Positions 47,283-58,507 of a stretch of 64,000 bases of DNA are shown piece by piece. A program made the position numbers and the translations under genes. The stretch is taken from contig NZ_LYST01000038.1 in the NCBI RefSeq assembly GCF_001693755.1, positions 1 to 64,000 on the forward strand, written 5' to 3'. Numbering within the stretch: position 1 is the first letter of the stretch; each line of letters begins with the position of its first letter. The DNA comes from Gilliamella sp. wkB171 (GTDB lineage Bacteria; Pseudomonadota; Gammaproteobacteria; Enterobacterales; Orbaceae). The notes under the pieces are model-generated. The model was not told where the DNA came from and did not search any database. It saw only the letters and a program-made list of their open reading frames with translations.

Positions 47283-49139
47283 GTGTTAAATCGCTATCCT
47301 TTGTGGAAGTACATTATGTTGGTCGTCGTTATTCTCGCCGGCCTACTTTATGCACTTCCAAATATTTATGGTGAAGATCCCGCTATACAAATTTCCGGTT
47401 CAAATACTGCTGAAATTAATGTTGCTACCCAAGATAAAATTAAAAAACTCTTGACCGATAATCATATAGAACCTAAATCATTTGTCTTTGAAAACAAATC
47501 TATTTTAATTCGTGTAGGTGATAATGATACTCAGCTCAAAGCTAAAGAGTTAATTTCACAAGAGTTAGGGAATGATTATATTGTTGCACTCAATTTAGCA
47601 CCAGCAACCCCAGCTTGGTTAACGGCTCTAGGTGCTGAGCCAATGAAACTTGGTCTTGATTTACGTGGTGGTGTTCACTTCTTAATGGAAGTTGATATGA
47701 CAACAGCACTCAGTAAGCTCATTGAACAATCCACTGAAAATTTAAAATTTGAGTTAACAAATAGCAAATTAAATTATGCAGCCATCAATAAAGAGGGCAA
47801 TCAACAAATTGTTGTGCAATTTGCGAATACTGAAGATCGTAATAAAGCTATTACTAAAATTAATGGTTTACCCGATTACAAACTTACCTCACAAACTGAA
47901 AATAGTATTACTATCAATATTAGTGAACAGCGTTTACAACAAGCCAAAAATGATGCTGTTCAACAAAATACCACTATTTTACGTAATCGTGTAAATCAAT
48001 TAGGTGTTGCTGAGCCTATTGTGCAGCGTCAAGGTTCAGATCGCATTGTAGTGGAATTACCGGGTATTCAAGATACTGCTTTAGCTAAACGTATTTTAGG
48101 GGCAACAGCCACCCTTGAGTTTAGACAAGTAAATGAAGATAACACCCCTAATTTACCCGCTATTATCAAAGGTGATATGCGCGTTCCATATGGTTCTGAA
48201 ATCAAATATATGGAAAACGGGCGCCCTGTTTTGCTCTATAAACGTGTAGTACTAACAGGTGATCACATCACTGATTCTTCATTCAGAGTCAATGAATATA
48301 GCCAACCAGAAGTTGCTATTACGCTTGATAGTTCTGGTGGTAAAACGATGCTAGATTTTACTCAGAAAAATCTCAAAAAATCGATGGCAACGTTATTTGT
48401 CGAATATAAAGATACAGGAAAACGTGACGAAAATGATAAACCTATTCTTGAAAAACAAGAGCGGGTAATCAATGTTGCGACAATTCAAGGTATTTTTAGT
48501 GATCGTTTTCAGGTGACGGGGATAAGTAGTGTTGATGAAGCTAAAAATCTATCACTACTATTACGAGCGGGCGCCTTAATTGCACCGATTCAAATTATCG
48601 AAGAGCGTACAGTTGGACCATCAATGGGACAAGAGAATATCACGCAAGGTTTAGAGTCTTGTGTTTGGGGACTACTCATTTCAGTCTTCTTTATGCTAAT
48701 TGTCTATCGTCTATTTGGTGTGTTTGCTAGCCTTGCATTGGTTGCGAACTTAATACTAATTGTGGGTGCTATGTCATTATTACCAGGCGCAACATTAAGT
48801 ATGCCTGGTATTGCAGGGATTGTATTAACAGTTGGTATGGCCGTTGATGCTAACGTTCTTATCAATGAACGAATTAAAGAAGAGCTCAGTAATGGTCGCG
48901 GTGTACAACATGCCATTAACGAAGGTTATGCCGGCGCTTGGAGTAGTATTTTCGATGCGAATATTACGACATTAATCACAGCGGTCATTCTTTATGCTGT
49001 GGGTACTGGCTCGATTAAAGGATTTGCTATTACATTAGGTATTGGTATTGTAACATCGATGTTTACATCGATCGTAGGTACTCGTGCATTAGCTAATCTG
49101 ATTTATGGCGGTCGTCGCGTTAATAAGTTATCAATTTAG
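47283..49139 (+). CDS. secD: SecD, protein translocase subunit
   Basis: A 618-residue RND-like protein (E. coli 615): one N-terminal membrane segment, a large periplasmic region with GLDLRGGVHFLMEVD (about residues 125-139) and the P1 head, then five C-terminal membrane segments with AVDANVLINERIKEE. With SecF it uses the proton gradient to complete export. The start is GTG at 47283 preceded by AGAG. Confidence 0.97.
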   Translation: MLNRYPLWKYIMLVVVILAGLLYALPNIYGEDPAIQISGSNTAEINVATQDKIKKLLTDNHIEPKSFVFENKSILIRVGDNDTQLKAKELISQELGNDYIVALNLAPATPAWLTALGAEPMKLGLDLRGGVHFLMEVDMTTALSKLIEQSTENLKFELTNSKLNYAAINKEGNQQIVVQFANTEDRNKAITKINGLPDYKLTSQTENSITINISEQRLQQAKNDAVQQNTTILRNRVNQLGVAEPIVQRQGSDRIVVELPGIQDTALAKRILGATATLEFRQVNEDNTPNLPAIIKGDMRVPYGSEIKYMENGRPVLLYKRVVLTGDHITDSSFRVNEYSQPEVAITLDSSGGKTMLDFTQKNLKKSMATLFVEYKDTGKRDENDKPILEKQERVINVATIQGIFSDRFQVTGISSVDEAKNLSLLLRAGALIAPIQIIEERTVGPSMGQENITQGLESCVWGLLISVFFMLIVYRLFGVFASLALVANLILIVGAMSLLPGATLSMPGIAGIVLTVGMAVDANVLINERIKEELSNGRGVQHAINEGYAGAWSSIFDANITTLITAVILYAVGTGSIKGFAITLGIGIVTSMFTSIVGTRALANLIYGGRRVNKLSI

Positions 49140-49148
49140 AGGTTTATT

Positions 49149-50150
49149 GTGACTGTTGATAAAAAAGAAAATCATGATGTTAGAGAGCTAAATCATGGAC
49201 GCAGAGTGCTCGACTTTTTAAAATTTGGTTTTATCGCTTTTGTGATTTCAATGCTACTCGTAGTTGCATCAATTGTCGTTATCTTTGTTAAGGGTTTTAA
49301 TCTTGGACAAGATTTCACAGGCGGTACAACCGTTGAAATTACTGTGACAAAAGCGGTTAATCTTGATGATCTGCGTAATAGTTTACGGGACGCCGGTTAT
49401 CATGAGCCTGTCGTGCAATACTATGGTAGCAGTAAAGATATTATCATTCGATTGGCTGCTGCTAAACAAGATAACGGTACGGTATCATCTGTTATTGATA
49501 ATGCGTTAGGCAGTAAAATTTCTAATTTAATCCATAAAGATATTGATGCTGATGCGCAGATTAAACGTATTGAATTTGTAGGTCCGACTGTTGGTGCTGA
49601 ATTAGCACAAGATGGTATCTTAGCAATTTGTGCTGCGTTAATTTGTATCTTGATCTATATTGCATTTCGTTTTGAATGGCGATTTGGTACTGGTGCGGTA
49701 GTTGCATTAGCGCATGATGTTGTGATAACTGCTGGTTATTTATCGTTATTTCAACGTGAATTAGATCTAACGATTATTGCTGCAATGTTATCCATCATTG
49801 GCTATTCTCTTAACGATACCATTGTTGTATTTGACCGAATTCGTGAAAACTTTAGAAAAATTCGTCGAGCTTCGCCTTATGATGTCATTAATATTTCGTT
49901 AACCCAGACTTTACACCGAACTTTGATGACTTCAGGAACAACGCTTGCAGTTGTGATTATCCTGTATATTTTTGGCGGTTCAATGTTAAAAGGTTTTTCT
50001 GAAACATTAGGCGTTGGTATTATTTTAGGGACAATTTCATCAATTTATGTTGCTGCTTATATGTCACTTAAATTAGGTATAAAACGCGAACATTTTATGC
50101 CACCAAAAGTTGAAGTTGAAGGCGCAGATCAACCATCGATTTTACGTTAG
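49149..50150 (+). CDS. secF: SecF, protein translocase subunit
   Basis: A 333-residue partner of SecD with six membrane segments, the periplasmic motif GQDFTGGTTVEI (about residues 54-65) and GYSLNDTIVVFDRIREN (about 218-234). The start is GTG at 49149 behind GAGG, 9 bases after secD, so the two are translated together. A strong terminator follows. Confidence 0.97.
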   Translation: MTVDKKENHDVRELNHGRRVLDFLKFGFIAFVISMLLVVASIVVIFVKGFNLGQDFTGGTTVEITVTKAVNLDDLRNSLRDAGYHEPVVQYYGSSKDIIIRLAAAKQDNGTVSSVIDNALGSKISNLIHKDIDADAQIKRIEFVGPTVGAELAQDGILAICAALICILIYIAFRFEWRFGTGAVVALAHDVVITAGYLSLFQRELDLTIIAAMLSIIGYSLNDTIVVFDRIRENFRKIRRASPYDVINISLTQTLHRTLMTSGTTLAVVIILYIFGGSMLKGFSETLGVGIILGTISSIYVAAYMSLKLGIKREHFMPPKVEVEGADQPSILR

Positions 50151-50156
50151 TTATAT

Positions 50157-50190
50157 AAAGCTCTTTCACATAATGAAAGGGCTTTATTTG
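50157..50190 (+). terminator. Terminator after secF
   Basis: AAAGCTCTTTCA (50157-50168) pairs with TGAAAGGGCTTT (50174-50185) with one wobble pair, 12-bp stem and 5-base loop, followed by ATTTG and further T residues. Confidence 0.8.
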
Positions 50191-50278
50191 ATTGTTTTTT
50201 TAACAATTAACATCAAATAGATTGACACCTATGGTCTAGTTGCATATCATTACCACCAGTTTTTATCCCTTTCTATAT

Positions 50279-50354
50279 GGGGCCATAGCTCAGCTGGGAG
50301 AGCGCAACGCTGGCAGCGTTGAGGTCAGGGGTTCGATCCCCCTTGGCTCCACCA
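50279..50354 (+). tRNA. tRNA-Ala (GGC)
   Basis: A 76-nt cloverleaf with encoded CCA; the anticodon loop CTGGCAG gives anticodon GGC. Acceptor GGGGCCA pairs with TGGCTCC with one wobble. It stands alone between secF and a small secreted-protein gene. Confidence 0.97.
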
Positions 50355-50561
50355 ATTTAATATTTTATAAAATTTTAATATTGATTTTGGGTATACAAAG
50401 CTTACAAAGTTTATAACTGCTTTTCTTTGATTATTTTAGTTCGTGAGTTACCATTTCAATTACTATTTTATATAGCTTAACCGCAACTATATTGTAATTT
50501 TGTCAGATACTCCGTCTATTAATATTTAATTATTTTACTAATCTAACAAAAGGAATATCTT

Positions 50562-51050
50562 ATGAAAAAATTCATATCAGTATTTTTCTTGTTTATGACA
50601 TGTATTAGTTATAGTTATGCTGATTCACTACAAGAAAGTTTTAAAAAACAGCCTTCATCTTCCAGTAATCCTAAATTTACTGAATATAAAGCTCAATTAG
50701 CTAATGATTTATTTTTGTCTTTTTTTGTTGATGATCAAGAACAAAAAGCGGTTCCCGTTTTAATTAAAGACGGTAAAAAATACCAACCAATTAGTATTAA
50801 ATATTGTATTAAAAATACTGATGAGTGTTGGCGGCAAATCATTTATCACAACTCTTTATCCCATATCACAAGTAATTTAGATAAACCCGAAAATAGAAAA
50901 GATTTATTGATATGGAAGATTGAATATATTAATAATAATCAATTAAATGAAACTGAGTTTTTACAAACGCCACTGACAGGTGCTTTACCGAATGGTGATG
51001 ATGATTATGATCCTTACATTCTTTGGCAATCTGATTTAAGTCTTTATTAA
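50562..51050 (+). CDS. Small secreted protein of unknown function
   Basis: A 162-residue protein with a clear signal peptide (cleavage after SYSYA, about residue 20). The mature part is hydrophilic; two Cys (in YCIKNTDECW, about residues 81 and 88) may form a disulfide, and the C-terminus is acidic (GDDDYDPYILWQSD). AAAGGAA precedes the start. It stands alone after tRNA-Ala. I recognise no family. It differs in sequence from the secreted protein at 34589. Confidence 0.7.
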   Translation: MKKFISVFFLFMTCISYSYADSLQESFKKQPSSSSNPKFTEYKAQLANDLFLSFFVDDQEQKAVPVLIKDGKKYQPISIKYCIKNTDECWRQIIYHNSLSHITSNLDKPENRKDLLIWKIEYINNNQLNETEFLQTPLTGALPNGDDDYDPYILWQSDLSLY

Positions 51051-51770
51051 TCCTATTACCGGTTCATTTGATTGGTTGGTCGTTAAGTTAATATAATTCA
51101 GATGAAATTTAATAAATCTAATTTTTAATCTTTAATTATATTAACTTACGCGAAATTTTTTGATATCAAAATTTTTTATATTGGCTATTTGAGCATATTG
51201 TTAAATTTTATAACGCGTTTAGCTGCATAGAATATCTTATCATTTTTATCGTTGTTGTGGTTGCTCACTAAATTAGTGTTAAATAACTGCACAAAATGTT
51301 ATTGTTATTTACGCACTAAAGTTTAGTCTATTCTTATTAACATATTTCAATTCATATTTTTCAACAGGCTAAATAGCGTCTGGCAAATACATATCTTTTT
51401 TACCTGTATCAATAATACTATTTATTTCAAATGTTATTGTTAATTATTATGCACAATGGCTAAATCTATCAATTATTACGGTTGATCATAATAATGATTT
51501 AAATACTGCTATAGCTCGAGATATAACATCCTATTTAATTTCAGTGCTAACTAAATAAACTTAATATAGCGAAGTTATCATGATAACGATAATTGATTGA
51601 TGTTATTGTCGGCATTTATGATTAAATTGAATAATTTAATTTTGCTCATTTAATGGAAGTTTGGCAAAATAGATAACATTATTATCAATAGTCTATTAAC
51701 TCTATAATTTTGATAAAAGTGTTAAGCTTAAAACTATTTATTAAGCTAATTGAATAGGAATAGCATTAGG
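51051..51770. other. Long intergenic region upstream of yejA
   Basis: 720 bases without a supportable gene. Two perfect palindromes stand out: CACTAAATTAGTG (51266-51278) and GTTATCATGATAAC (51574-51587), the second about 185 bases before yejA. Either could be an operator; I cannot name the regulator. Confidence 0.45.
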
Positions 51771-53726
51771 ATGATCAACCAAATCAAACAAAAATTATCT
51801 ACAATACTTGTATCAAGTTGTATGAGTGGATTGGTCATATGTTCGGTAGCGGTTAATGCTCAAGAAAATCAACAAGATGTATTTCAAGTCAATACTTCAT
51901 CAAATGTGCTTTCAGCAAATCAATCTAATGATAATAATTTAATTGAAATTGTTGGTCCAAAGCCAGTAACTGAAAAAATTTATCACCAAACTGTTTTTTC
52001 GCTATTAGGTGAACCTAAATATCACGATGGTTTTCAATATGTTAATTACGTTAATCCTTACGCGCCAAAAGGTGGCGTAATTAAATTGGCTGAAATTGGT
52101 ACTTTTGATAATTTTAATCGTTATGCTAGCCGAGGAGCCCCCGAAAAAAATTCAGGATCATTATATGATACTTTGTTCACTAATTTAGCGGATGATATCA
52201 CAAGTTTTTATCCGCTCATTGCTACCTCGATTACTTATTCCGACAAATATCGTTGGGCTGAAGTTTCAATCAATCCCAAAGCGCGTTTTCAAGATGGAAA
52301 ACCCATTACCGCACAAGATGTTGAATTTACCTTTCATAAATTTATGACAGAAGGTGTTCCACAGTATCGAGTATATAATCAGGGTATTAGTGTTAAAGCT
52401 ATTGATAATTATCATTTGCGCATTGAGCTACTAGCAAGCGATCGTGAGAAATTGCTATCTTTTGTTGGTAATCTGCCGGTTATTCCAAAACATTTTTGGC
52501 AAGATCATAATTTTTCAGAGCCATTAACTATTCCTCCAGTTGGCAGTGGTCCTTATTTTATTAGCGATTATAAAATGGGGCAATTTGTTGTGTATAAACG
52601 TAACCCTGATTATTGGGCTATGGATTTACCGGTAAATAGGGGAATGAATAATTTTGATGAAAAACGTATTGAGTATTATATGGATAGCAGTGTTTCGTTA
52701 GAAGCATTTAAAGCTGGCGAATATGATTTTCGTGGAGAAGGGCAACCCAAGAATTGGTTTACCCAATATCAGGGGCAGTATTTTGATGCCAAGGATATTA
52801 TCAAACAAGAAAAATCTGTACAAACAGCAACCGATAGCAAATGGTTAGCGTTTAACTTACAAAAAGAGCTGTTTAAAGACATTAATGTACGCAAAGCCAT
52901 TACGCTGGCATTTGATTTTGAATGGTTAAATCACGCTTTTTATTACGATAGTTATAAAAGGCCATATAGTTTTTTCGAAAATACCATTTATGCAGCGATT
53001 GGTAAGCCAAGCGAACAAGAATTAAAATGGTTAATGCAGTATAAAAACATTATTCCAGATGCTGTGTTTGGTGATGCTTATTATGTACCTAAAAGTGACG
53101 GTCAGGGGTTTAATCGCAATAATTTATTACTTGCAGCTGAATTATTAAAACAAGCAGGATGGGTCATCAAAAATGGTCAACTAGTGAATATAACTACCAA
53201 CCAGCCTTTTGAGTTTGAATTGGTTACCTATCTTGGCGATGATATTAAATATGCTATTCCTTTTCAGCAAAATTTAGCTCGTTTAGGTATTACCATGAAG
53301 ATTGTTTCACTTGATTATACTCAAGTGACTCGTCGCTTACGTGAACGCGATTACGATATGATGCCACGGACTTATAATGCGTTTAATTATCCAACATCAG
53401 ATTTGATGATTTTATGGGGTAGTGAGTATCTCAATTCATCATGGAATGGTTCAGGGCTACATAACCAAGCGATCGATAGTATTATTGATGAAATTACTAA
53501 AAATGTTGATAATCAAGCTGAGTTAATTTCACTTGGTCGAGCGCTAGATCGCATCTTAACGCAAGAATATCCTATGATCCCAATGTGGTATAACAGTAAA
53601 ACCTATTATGCTTATTGGAACAAATTTGGGCAGCCAGCGATTCAGCCAACTTACGCTATTGGTGTCGATAGTTGGTGGTACGATGCTGACAAAGCAGCTA
53701 ACCTGACAAAGAATCGGAAACATTAA
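51771..53726 (+). CDS. yejA: YejA, periplasmic oligopeptide-binding protein
   Basis: A 651-residue solute-binding protein (SBP_bac_5) with a signal peptide ending near VNA (about residue 30), then an Asn/Gln-rich stretch of about 45 residues absent from E. coli YejA. The body matches E. coli YejA closely (FDYVNPAAPKGG region as [41 protein letters not shown]-type segment as [13 protein letters not shown]). It feeds the YejBEF importer, known for microcin C and peptide uptake. ATG at 51771 is preferred over an upstream TTG at 51750. Confidence 0.93.
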   Translation: MINQIKQKLSTILVSSCMSGLVICSVAVNAQENQQDVFQVNTSSNVLSANQSNDNNLIEIVGPKPVTEKIYHQTVFSLLGEPKYHDGFQYVNYVNPYAPKGGVIKLAEIGTFDNFNRYASRGAPEKNSGSLYDTLFTNLADDITSFYPLIATSITYSDKYRWAEVSINPKARFQDGKPITAQDVEFTFHKFMTEGVPQYRVYNQGISVKAIDNYHLRIELLASDREKLLSFVGNLPVIPKHFWQDHNFSEPLTIPPVGSGPYFISDYKMGQFVVYKRNPDYWAMDLPVNRGMNNFDEKRIEYYMDSSVSLEAFKAGEYDFRGEGQPKNWFTQYQGQYFDAKDIIKQEKSVQTATDSKWLAFNLQKELFKDINVRKAITLAFDFEWLNHAFYYDSYKRPYSFFENTIYAAIGKPSEQELKWLMQYKNIIPDAVFGDAYYVPKSDGQGFNRNNLLLAAELLKQAGWVIKNGQLVNITTNQPFEFELVTYLGDDIKYAIPFQQNLARLGITMKIVSLDYTQVTRRLRERDYDMMPRTYNAFNYPTSDLMILWGSEYLNSSWNGSGLHNQAIDSIIDEITKNVDNQAELISLGRALDRILTQEYPMIPMWYNSKTYYAYWNKFGQPAIQPTYAIGVDSWWYDADKAANLTKNRKH

Positions 53727-53727
53727 T

Positions 53728-54816
53728 ATGCTCAATTATCTTATTCGTCGTTTATTATTGATTATTCCAACGTTGTTTGTGATTTTAACTATTAACTTTT
53801 TTATTGTACAAATTGCACCTGGTGGTCCGGTCGATCAAGCTTTAGCGATGATTGAAAATGGTCCAGATTCTGGTCAAGCATTATTACCGGGAGGTGATAA
53901 TGCAGCAGTAAAATTATCACAGCATAAAAATGAGTCTAATTATCGCGGGGCTCGCGGGCTTGATCCACAAATTGTTGCAATGATTGAAAAACAGTATGGC
54001 TTTGATAAACCCATTATTGAACGTTATTTTGATACTTTAAAAAAATATGTGTTGTTTGACTTTGGTGACAGCTTTTTTAAAAGTGAATCGGTATTAGGTT
54101 TAATTGCTAAAAGTTTACCGGTTTCGATTTCGCTTGGTCTTTGGAGCACGTTAATTGTTTACCTTATTTCGATCCCTTTAGGTATTAAAAAAGCTGTTAA
54201 AGATGGCTCGGCATTTGATTTTTGGTCAAGTACATTAATCATTATAGGATATGCAATACCTGCTTTTTTACTCGCTGTATTGTTAATAATATTATTTGCG
54301 GGCGGTAGTTATTGGGATATTTTTCCATTGCGAGGGTTAGTTTCAACACATTTTGAGCAACTCGATTTTTGGGGAAAAGTAAAAGATTACGCATGGCATA
54401 TTTGCCTACCGACTATTGCGATGGTTATTGGTGGTTTTGCTTCACTGACTATGCTAACTAAGAATTCATTTTTAGATGAAATTCGTAAACAATATGTGAT
54501 TACCGCAAGAGCTAAAGGTTTAAGTGAACGACAAATTTTATATAAACATGTGTTTCGTAATGCGACACTATTAATTGTGTCAGGTTTTCCTGCTGCCTTT
54601 GTTGGCATTTTATTTACCGGTTCGTTATTGATCGAAATTATTTTTTCACTCAATGGGCTTGGGCTATTAGGCTATGAAGCCATTATTCAACGTGATTATC
54701 CAGTCATTTTTGGATCACTATATATATTTACGTTGATTGGACTAATTGCCAAACTGTTGTCTGATTTATCTTATATGATAATCGATCCACGCATTGACTT
54801 TGAGGCACGCAACTGA
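53728..54816 (+). CDS. yejB: YejB, peptide ABC transporter permease
   Basis: A 362-residue permease of the DppB/OppB type with six membrane segments and the inner-membrane loop motif ([19 protein letters not shown], about residues 251-269) that contacts the ATPase. The start is 1 base after yejA; the end overlaps yejE by one base (TGATG). Part of yejABEF. Confidence 0.95.
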   Translation: MLNYLIRRLLLIIPTLFVILTINFFIVQIAPGGPVDQALAMIENGPDSGQALLPGGDNAAVKLSQHKNESNYRGARGLDPQIVAMIEKQYGFDKPIIERYFDTLKKYVLFDFGDSFFKSESVLGLIAKSLPVSISLGLWSTLIVYLISIPLGIKKAVKDGSAFDFWSSTLIIIGYAIPAFLLAVLLIILFAGGSYWDIFPLRGLVSTHFEQLDFWGKVKDYAWHICLPTIAMVIGGFASLTMLTKNSFLDEIRKQYVITARAKGLSERQILYKHVFRNATLLIVSGFPAAFVGILFTGSLLIEIIFSLNGLGLLGYEAIIQRDYPVIFGSLYIFTLIGLIAKLLSDLSYMIIDPRIDFEARN

Positions 54817-55847
54817 TGAACAGCCATTATTCTATTAATCAGCAACGTTGGCAACGATTTAAACATAATCGACGTGGATACTATTCGCTTTGGCTGTTTT
54901 CTTTGTTGTTTGTTATTAGCTTGTTTTCTGATTTTATCGCCAATGATAGACCGATTTTTATCAAATACCAAGATAACTACTATTCGCCTATTTTTCACTT
55001 TTATCCCGAAACTGAATTTGGTGGACAATTTAGCACTCAAACAAATTATTTAGATCCAAAGGTACAACAAAAAATAGAATCTAATGGTTGGATTTTATGG
55101 GCACCTTTTCGCTATAGTTATAATACGTTAATTTATGACACGCCAACGACGTTTCCAACCCCACCTTCAGCGTCGCATTGGTTAGGGACAACTGATGCAG
55201 GTTTTGATGTACTTGCTAATATTTTATATGGTTTTCGTATTTCGATGTTTTTTGCCATTTTACTGACCGTTTTTACTACAATTATTGCGGTAATTATTGG
55301 TGCAATACAAGGTTATTACGGTGGTAAAATTGATTTAATCGGACAACGCTTTATTGAAATTTGGTGTGGATTACCAGAGTTGTTTGTCATTATTTTACTT
55401 GCCAGTATTTTGCCCCTTGATTTTTGGTGGTTATTGGCAATCACGGTACTATTTGGTTGGATGGCTTTATCGGGTATTGTACGAACTGAATTTTTACGAA
55501 CACGTAATTTTGACTATATACGAGCAGCTAAAGCGATGGGGGTCGGTGATGTTAAAATTATGTTTCGTCATATTCTACCTAATGCAATGGTGGCAACATT
55601 GACATTTTTACCTTTTATTTTATGTGGTTCAATTACTACATTAACGTCGCTTGATTTTTTGGGATTTGGTTTGCCTATTGATTCGCCTTCGCTTGGTCGT
55701 TTATTGTTACAAGGAAAAAATAACTTGCAGGCTCCATGGCTTGGTATTAGTTCGTTTTTGATTATTGCTACTTTGCTTTCACTGCTTATTTTTATTGGAG
55801 AAGCAGTTAGAGATGCATTCGATCCTAACAAAGGAGGGTATCGATGA
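54816..55847 (+). CDS. yejE: YejE, peptide ABC transporter permease
   Basis: A 343-residue permease of the DppC/OppC type. After the first membrane segment there is the long Yej-specific periplasmic domain (about residues 45-130, with SHWLGTTDAGFDVLANILYG at its end), then the core membrane segments and the coupling motif TRNFDYIRAAKAMGVGD. It overlaps yejF by four bases (ATGA), so translation is coupled. Confidence 0.95.
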   Translation: MNSHYSINQQRWQRFKHNRRGYYSLWLFSLLFVISLFSDFIANDRPIFIKYQDNYYSPIFHFYPETEFGGQFSTQTNYLDPKVQQKIESNGWILWAPFRYSYNTLIYDTPTTFPTPPSASHWLGTTDAGFDVLANILYGFRISMFFAILLTVFTTIIAVIIGAIQGYYGGKIDLIGQRFIEIWCGLPELFVIILLASILPLDFWWLLAITVLFGWMALSGIVRTEFLRTRNFDYIRAAKAMGVGDVKIMFRHILPNAMVATLTFLPFILCGSITTLTSLDFLGFGLPIDSPSLGRLLLQGKNNLQAPWLGISSFLIIATLLSLLIFIGEAVRDAFDPNKGGYR

Positions 55848-57571
55848 GTTCTCCTTTACTGTCTGTTGAGGATTTGAGTATTGCTTTTAAGCATGAAAGT
55901 AACACATTATTGCAAGTGGTAAATAATATAAGTTTTGATATTCACGAGCAAGAAACGCTAGCATTAGTCGGCGAGTCAGGCTCGGGTAAAAGTGTAACCG
56001 CTTTGTCTATTTTGCGCTTGCTACCTAAAAGCTTAGTGTCTTACCCTACCGGCGATATTTTGTTTGAAGATCAATCATTACTACATGCACCCGATAAAGT
56101 ACTTCGTCAGATTCGAGGTAATCAGGTAAGTATGATTTTCCAAGAACCCATGGTATCGCTCAATCCACTGCACACAGTAGAAAAACAGTTGTACGAAGTG
56201 TTATCATTGCACCGAGGTATGCGCGCTAATGCTGCTCGAAGCGAAATTTTACAATACCTTGATCGTGTTGGCATAAAAGATCCAAAAAATAAATTATCCG
56301 CTTTTCCCCACCAACTGTCTGGTGGCGAACGGCAGCGAGTGATGATTGCGATGGCAATTTTAACTCATCCTAAATTATTGATTGCTGATGAACCCACAAC
56401 CGCATTAGATGTATCAGTACAAGCACAGATCATTCAGTTACTTAAAGAGCTAAAAAATGAATTAAACATGAGTATGTTATTCATTTCTCATAATTTAGGT
56501 ATTGTCAAAAAGTTAGCCGATAAAGTTGCGGTTATGCAGCAAGGTGACATAGTTGAATATAATAATAAGCAGCGTATTTTTTTACGGCCGGAGCATGAAT
56601 ATACGCAAACATTACTCAATTCAGAACCAAGTGGCGATCCTGTTCCGTTACCTGATACACCAGGAATCTTACTGAATGTCAATCATCTTGATGTTGAAGT
56701 GATTACTAAAAAACGACTTTTGAGTAGCCAAAAAAAGAAAATTGTCGACAATGTTGGTTTTACTGTGCATCAAGGCGAAACAGTTGGCATTGTTGGGGAA
56801 TCGGGTTCGGGTAAAACAACTACCGCATTAGCGGTGTTGCGTTTGATAAAATCACACGGCGATATTTTATTTGATAGTTATCCAATACAGCATTTAACAG
56901 GAAAAAAATTACTGCCATTTCGTAGCAGAATCCAAGTGGTATTCCAAGATCCATTTTCGTCACTCAATCCACGTTTTAATATAGAACAGATTATTTGTGA
57001 AGGTTTAACAACTCATAAAAAATTGACTAAAGCGGAACAAGAGCAGGCATTAATTGATATTATGCAAGAAGTAGGGCTCGATCCCAATATGCGATACCGC
57101 TATCCAACGGAGTTTTCAGGTGGACAGCGTCAGCGTATTGCGATTGCGCGAGCTTTAATTTTAAAACCTGAATTGTTAGTTTTAGATGAGCCTACGTCAT
57201 CTTTAGATCATACAATTCAAAAGCAAATAATTCATTTACTCAAATCATTACAACAAAAGCACCAGCTTAGTTATCTATTTATTAGTCATGATTTAGCCTT
57301 AGTTTATTCAATGTGTCATCAAGTGGTTGTGATGAAAGAGGGTAAAATTGTCGAGCAAGGCTCGCGAGAAAAGATCTTTTATTCTGCGCAAAATGAATAT
57401 ACCAAAACGTTACTTTCGTTTTTAGATAAACCACTTAAAGCTAAAAATAAAACATTTATTCATGCAGATATGGTAAATAACAAAGATAAAAATGATGCAA
57501 AAGTAGAAGAACAAGTCGATTGGACCGATGCTTTATTAATGGGAAAAAGTCATCGCTATGTCGATAATTAA
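55844..57571 (+). CDS. yejF: YejF, peptide ABC transporter ATPase with two ATP-binding domains
   Basis: A 575-residue protein with two complete ABC domains. Domain 1 has Walker A GESGSGKS (about residues 42-49) and signature LSGGERQR (about 157-164); domain 2 has GESGSGKT (about 321-328) and FSGGQRQR (about 425-432). It powers uptake through YejBE. A charged C-terminal tail of about 40 residues is longer than in E. coli YejF (529). Confidence 0.95.
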   Translation: MSSPLLSVEDLSIAFKHESNTLLQVVNNISFDIHEQETLALVGESGSGKSVTALSILRLLPKSLVSYPTGDILFEDQSLLHAPDKVLRQIRGNQVSMIFQEPMVSLNPLHTVEKQLYEVLSLHRGMRANAARSEILQYLDRVGIKDPKNKLSAFPHQLSGGERQRVMIAMAILTHPKLLIADEPTTALDVSVQAQIIQLLKELKNELNMSMLFISHNLGIVKKLADKVAVMQQGDIVEYNNKQRIFLRPEHEYTQTLLNSEPSGDPVPLPDTPGILLNVNHLDVEVITKKRLLSSQKKKIVDNVGFTVHQGETVGIVGESGSGKTTTALAVLRLIKSHGDILFDSYPIQHLTGKKLLPFRSRIQVVFQDPFSSLNPRFNIEQIICEGLTTHKKLTKAEQEQALIDIMQEVGLDPNMRYRYPTEFSGGQRQRIAIARALILKPELLVLDEPTSSLDHTIQKQIIHLLKSLQQKHQLSYLFISHDLALVYSMCHQVVVMKEGKIVEQGSREKIFYSAQNEYTKTLLSFLDKPLKAKNKTFIHADMVNNKDKNDAKVEEQVDWTDALLMGKSHRYVDN

Positions 57572-57625
57572 ATTACTTCAAGTTTATAACACGATTAATA
57601 AATTAATTCACTTTATAGGATAATC

Positions 57626-58489
57626 ATGCATAAATATATTTTACCTTTTTTATTCACACCATGCTTATCGTTGATTTCGTTAAATGCAACCGCTTTGACT
57701 TGTAACGATAATCCTGCTGAGAATTTGGTTTCAGCCAATAATTATATTTTTCAAATTTTAGATTATATTGATTTGCCAACTAAAGGTATTAAGCAAGAAG
57801 TACGCTCTATAGCAACTAAACTTGATAAGGGAAATAGTATCAGTTCTACTGCTAAGCATACCTTAGATTATGACTCGAATGGACTGATAACGCAGAGTCA
57901 ATATGAGCTGTTTTCAAACGAAAATCAACGCGTTTATTCTGAACATCTGCAAAAAACCAATGTTGGATGGGAAAATATTATTGAAGATGTGGAAGATAGA
58001 ACAAATAGTATCATTCAATTTAAAACCGATAACCAAGGTAAAATTGTTGAATCACAACAAGCCAAAAAAGCAGTTGATTTTATCTTTATTGAAACTGACA
58101 GCTATCAGTATGATGCGAATAATTGTCTAATTAGTAAAAATGTACAATGGAAACTTAAGGGTGTTGATGAGAAAGGAAAATTTACTGGTGTAGATCAAAA
58201 TGGTGGTTCATCTTATACTTTTGCTTACCAGCAACAGCAATTGGCTAAAGTTTTGTATCAATTTAGTAACAATATGAAAAATGAAAATGATTTTTTATAT
58301 CAGTTTGATAATAATCACCGTTTAAGCTCAATACAAACTTCTTATTGGTCAAGTGGTAAGAATGTTGCAAATTATATGACTCAATTTTTAACGTTTAATG
58401 ATAAAAACGATTGGCTTACAGCCAGTAAAGTGAAAGTCGATCAAAGTGATAAACAAACTCAAATTAGTAGGCAGATTAATTATTACTGA
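57626..58489 (+). CDS. Secreted protein resembling YnfC (UPF0257)
   Basis: A 287-residue protein with a signal peptide (cleavage near NATA, about residue 23). The mature part is beta-rich, with repeated stretches such as YDSNGLITQSQYEL, YQYDANNCLISKN and LYQFDNNHRLSSIQ that resemble RHS-like or YnfC-type hairpins, and it ends ISRQINYY, recalling the end of E. coli YnfC. E. coli YnfC is a lipoprotein; here the Cys near the cleavage site (ALTC) lacks a proper lipobox. Function unknown. It sits 54 bases after yejF. Confidence 0.7.
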   Translation: MHKYILPFLFTPCLSLISLNATALTCNDNPAENLVSANNYIFQILDYIDLPTKGIKQEVRSIATKLDKGNSISSTAKHTLDYDSNGLITQSQYELFSNENQRVYSEHLQKTNVGWENIIEDVEDRTNSIIQFKTDNQGKIVESQQAKKAVDFIFIETDSYQYDANNCLISKNVQWKLKGVDEKGKFTGVDQNGGSSYTFAYQQQQLAKVLYQFSNNMKNENDFLYQFDNNHRLSSIQTSYWSSGKNVANYMTQFLTFNDKNDWLTASKVKVDQSDKQTQISRQINYY

Positions 58490-58507
58490 TGTTTACCGTT
58501 CTAACTG

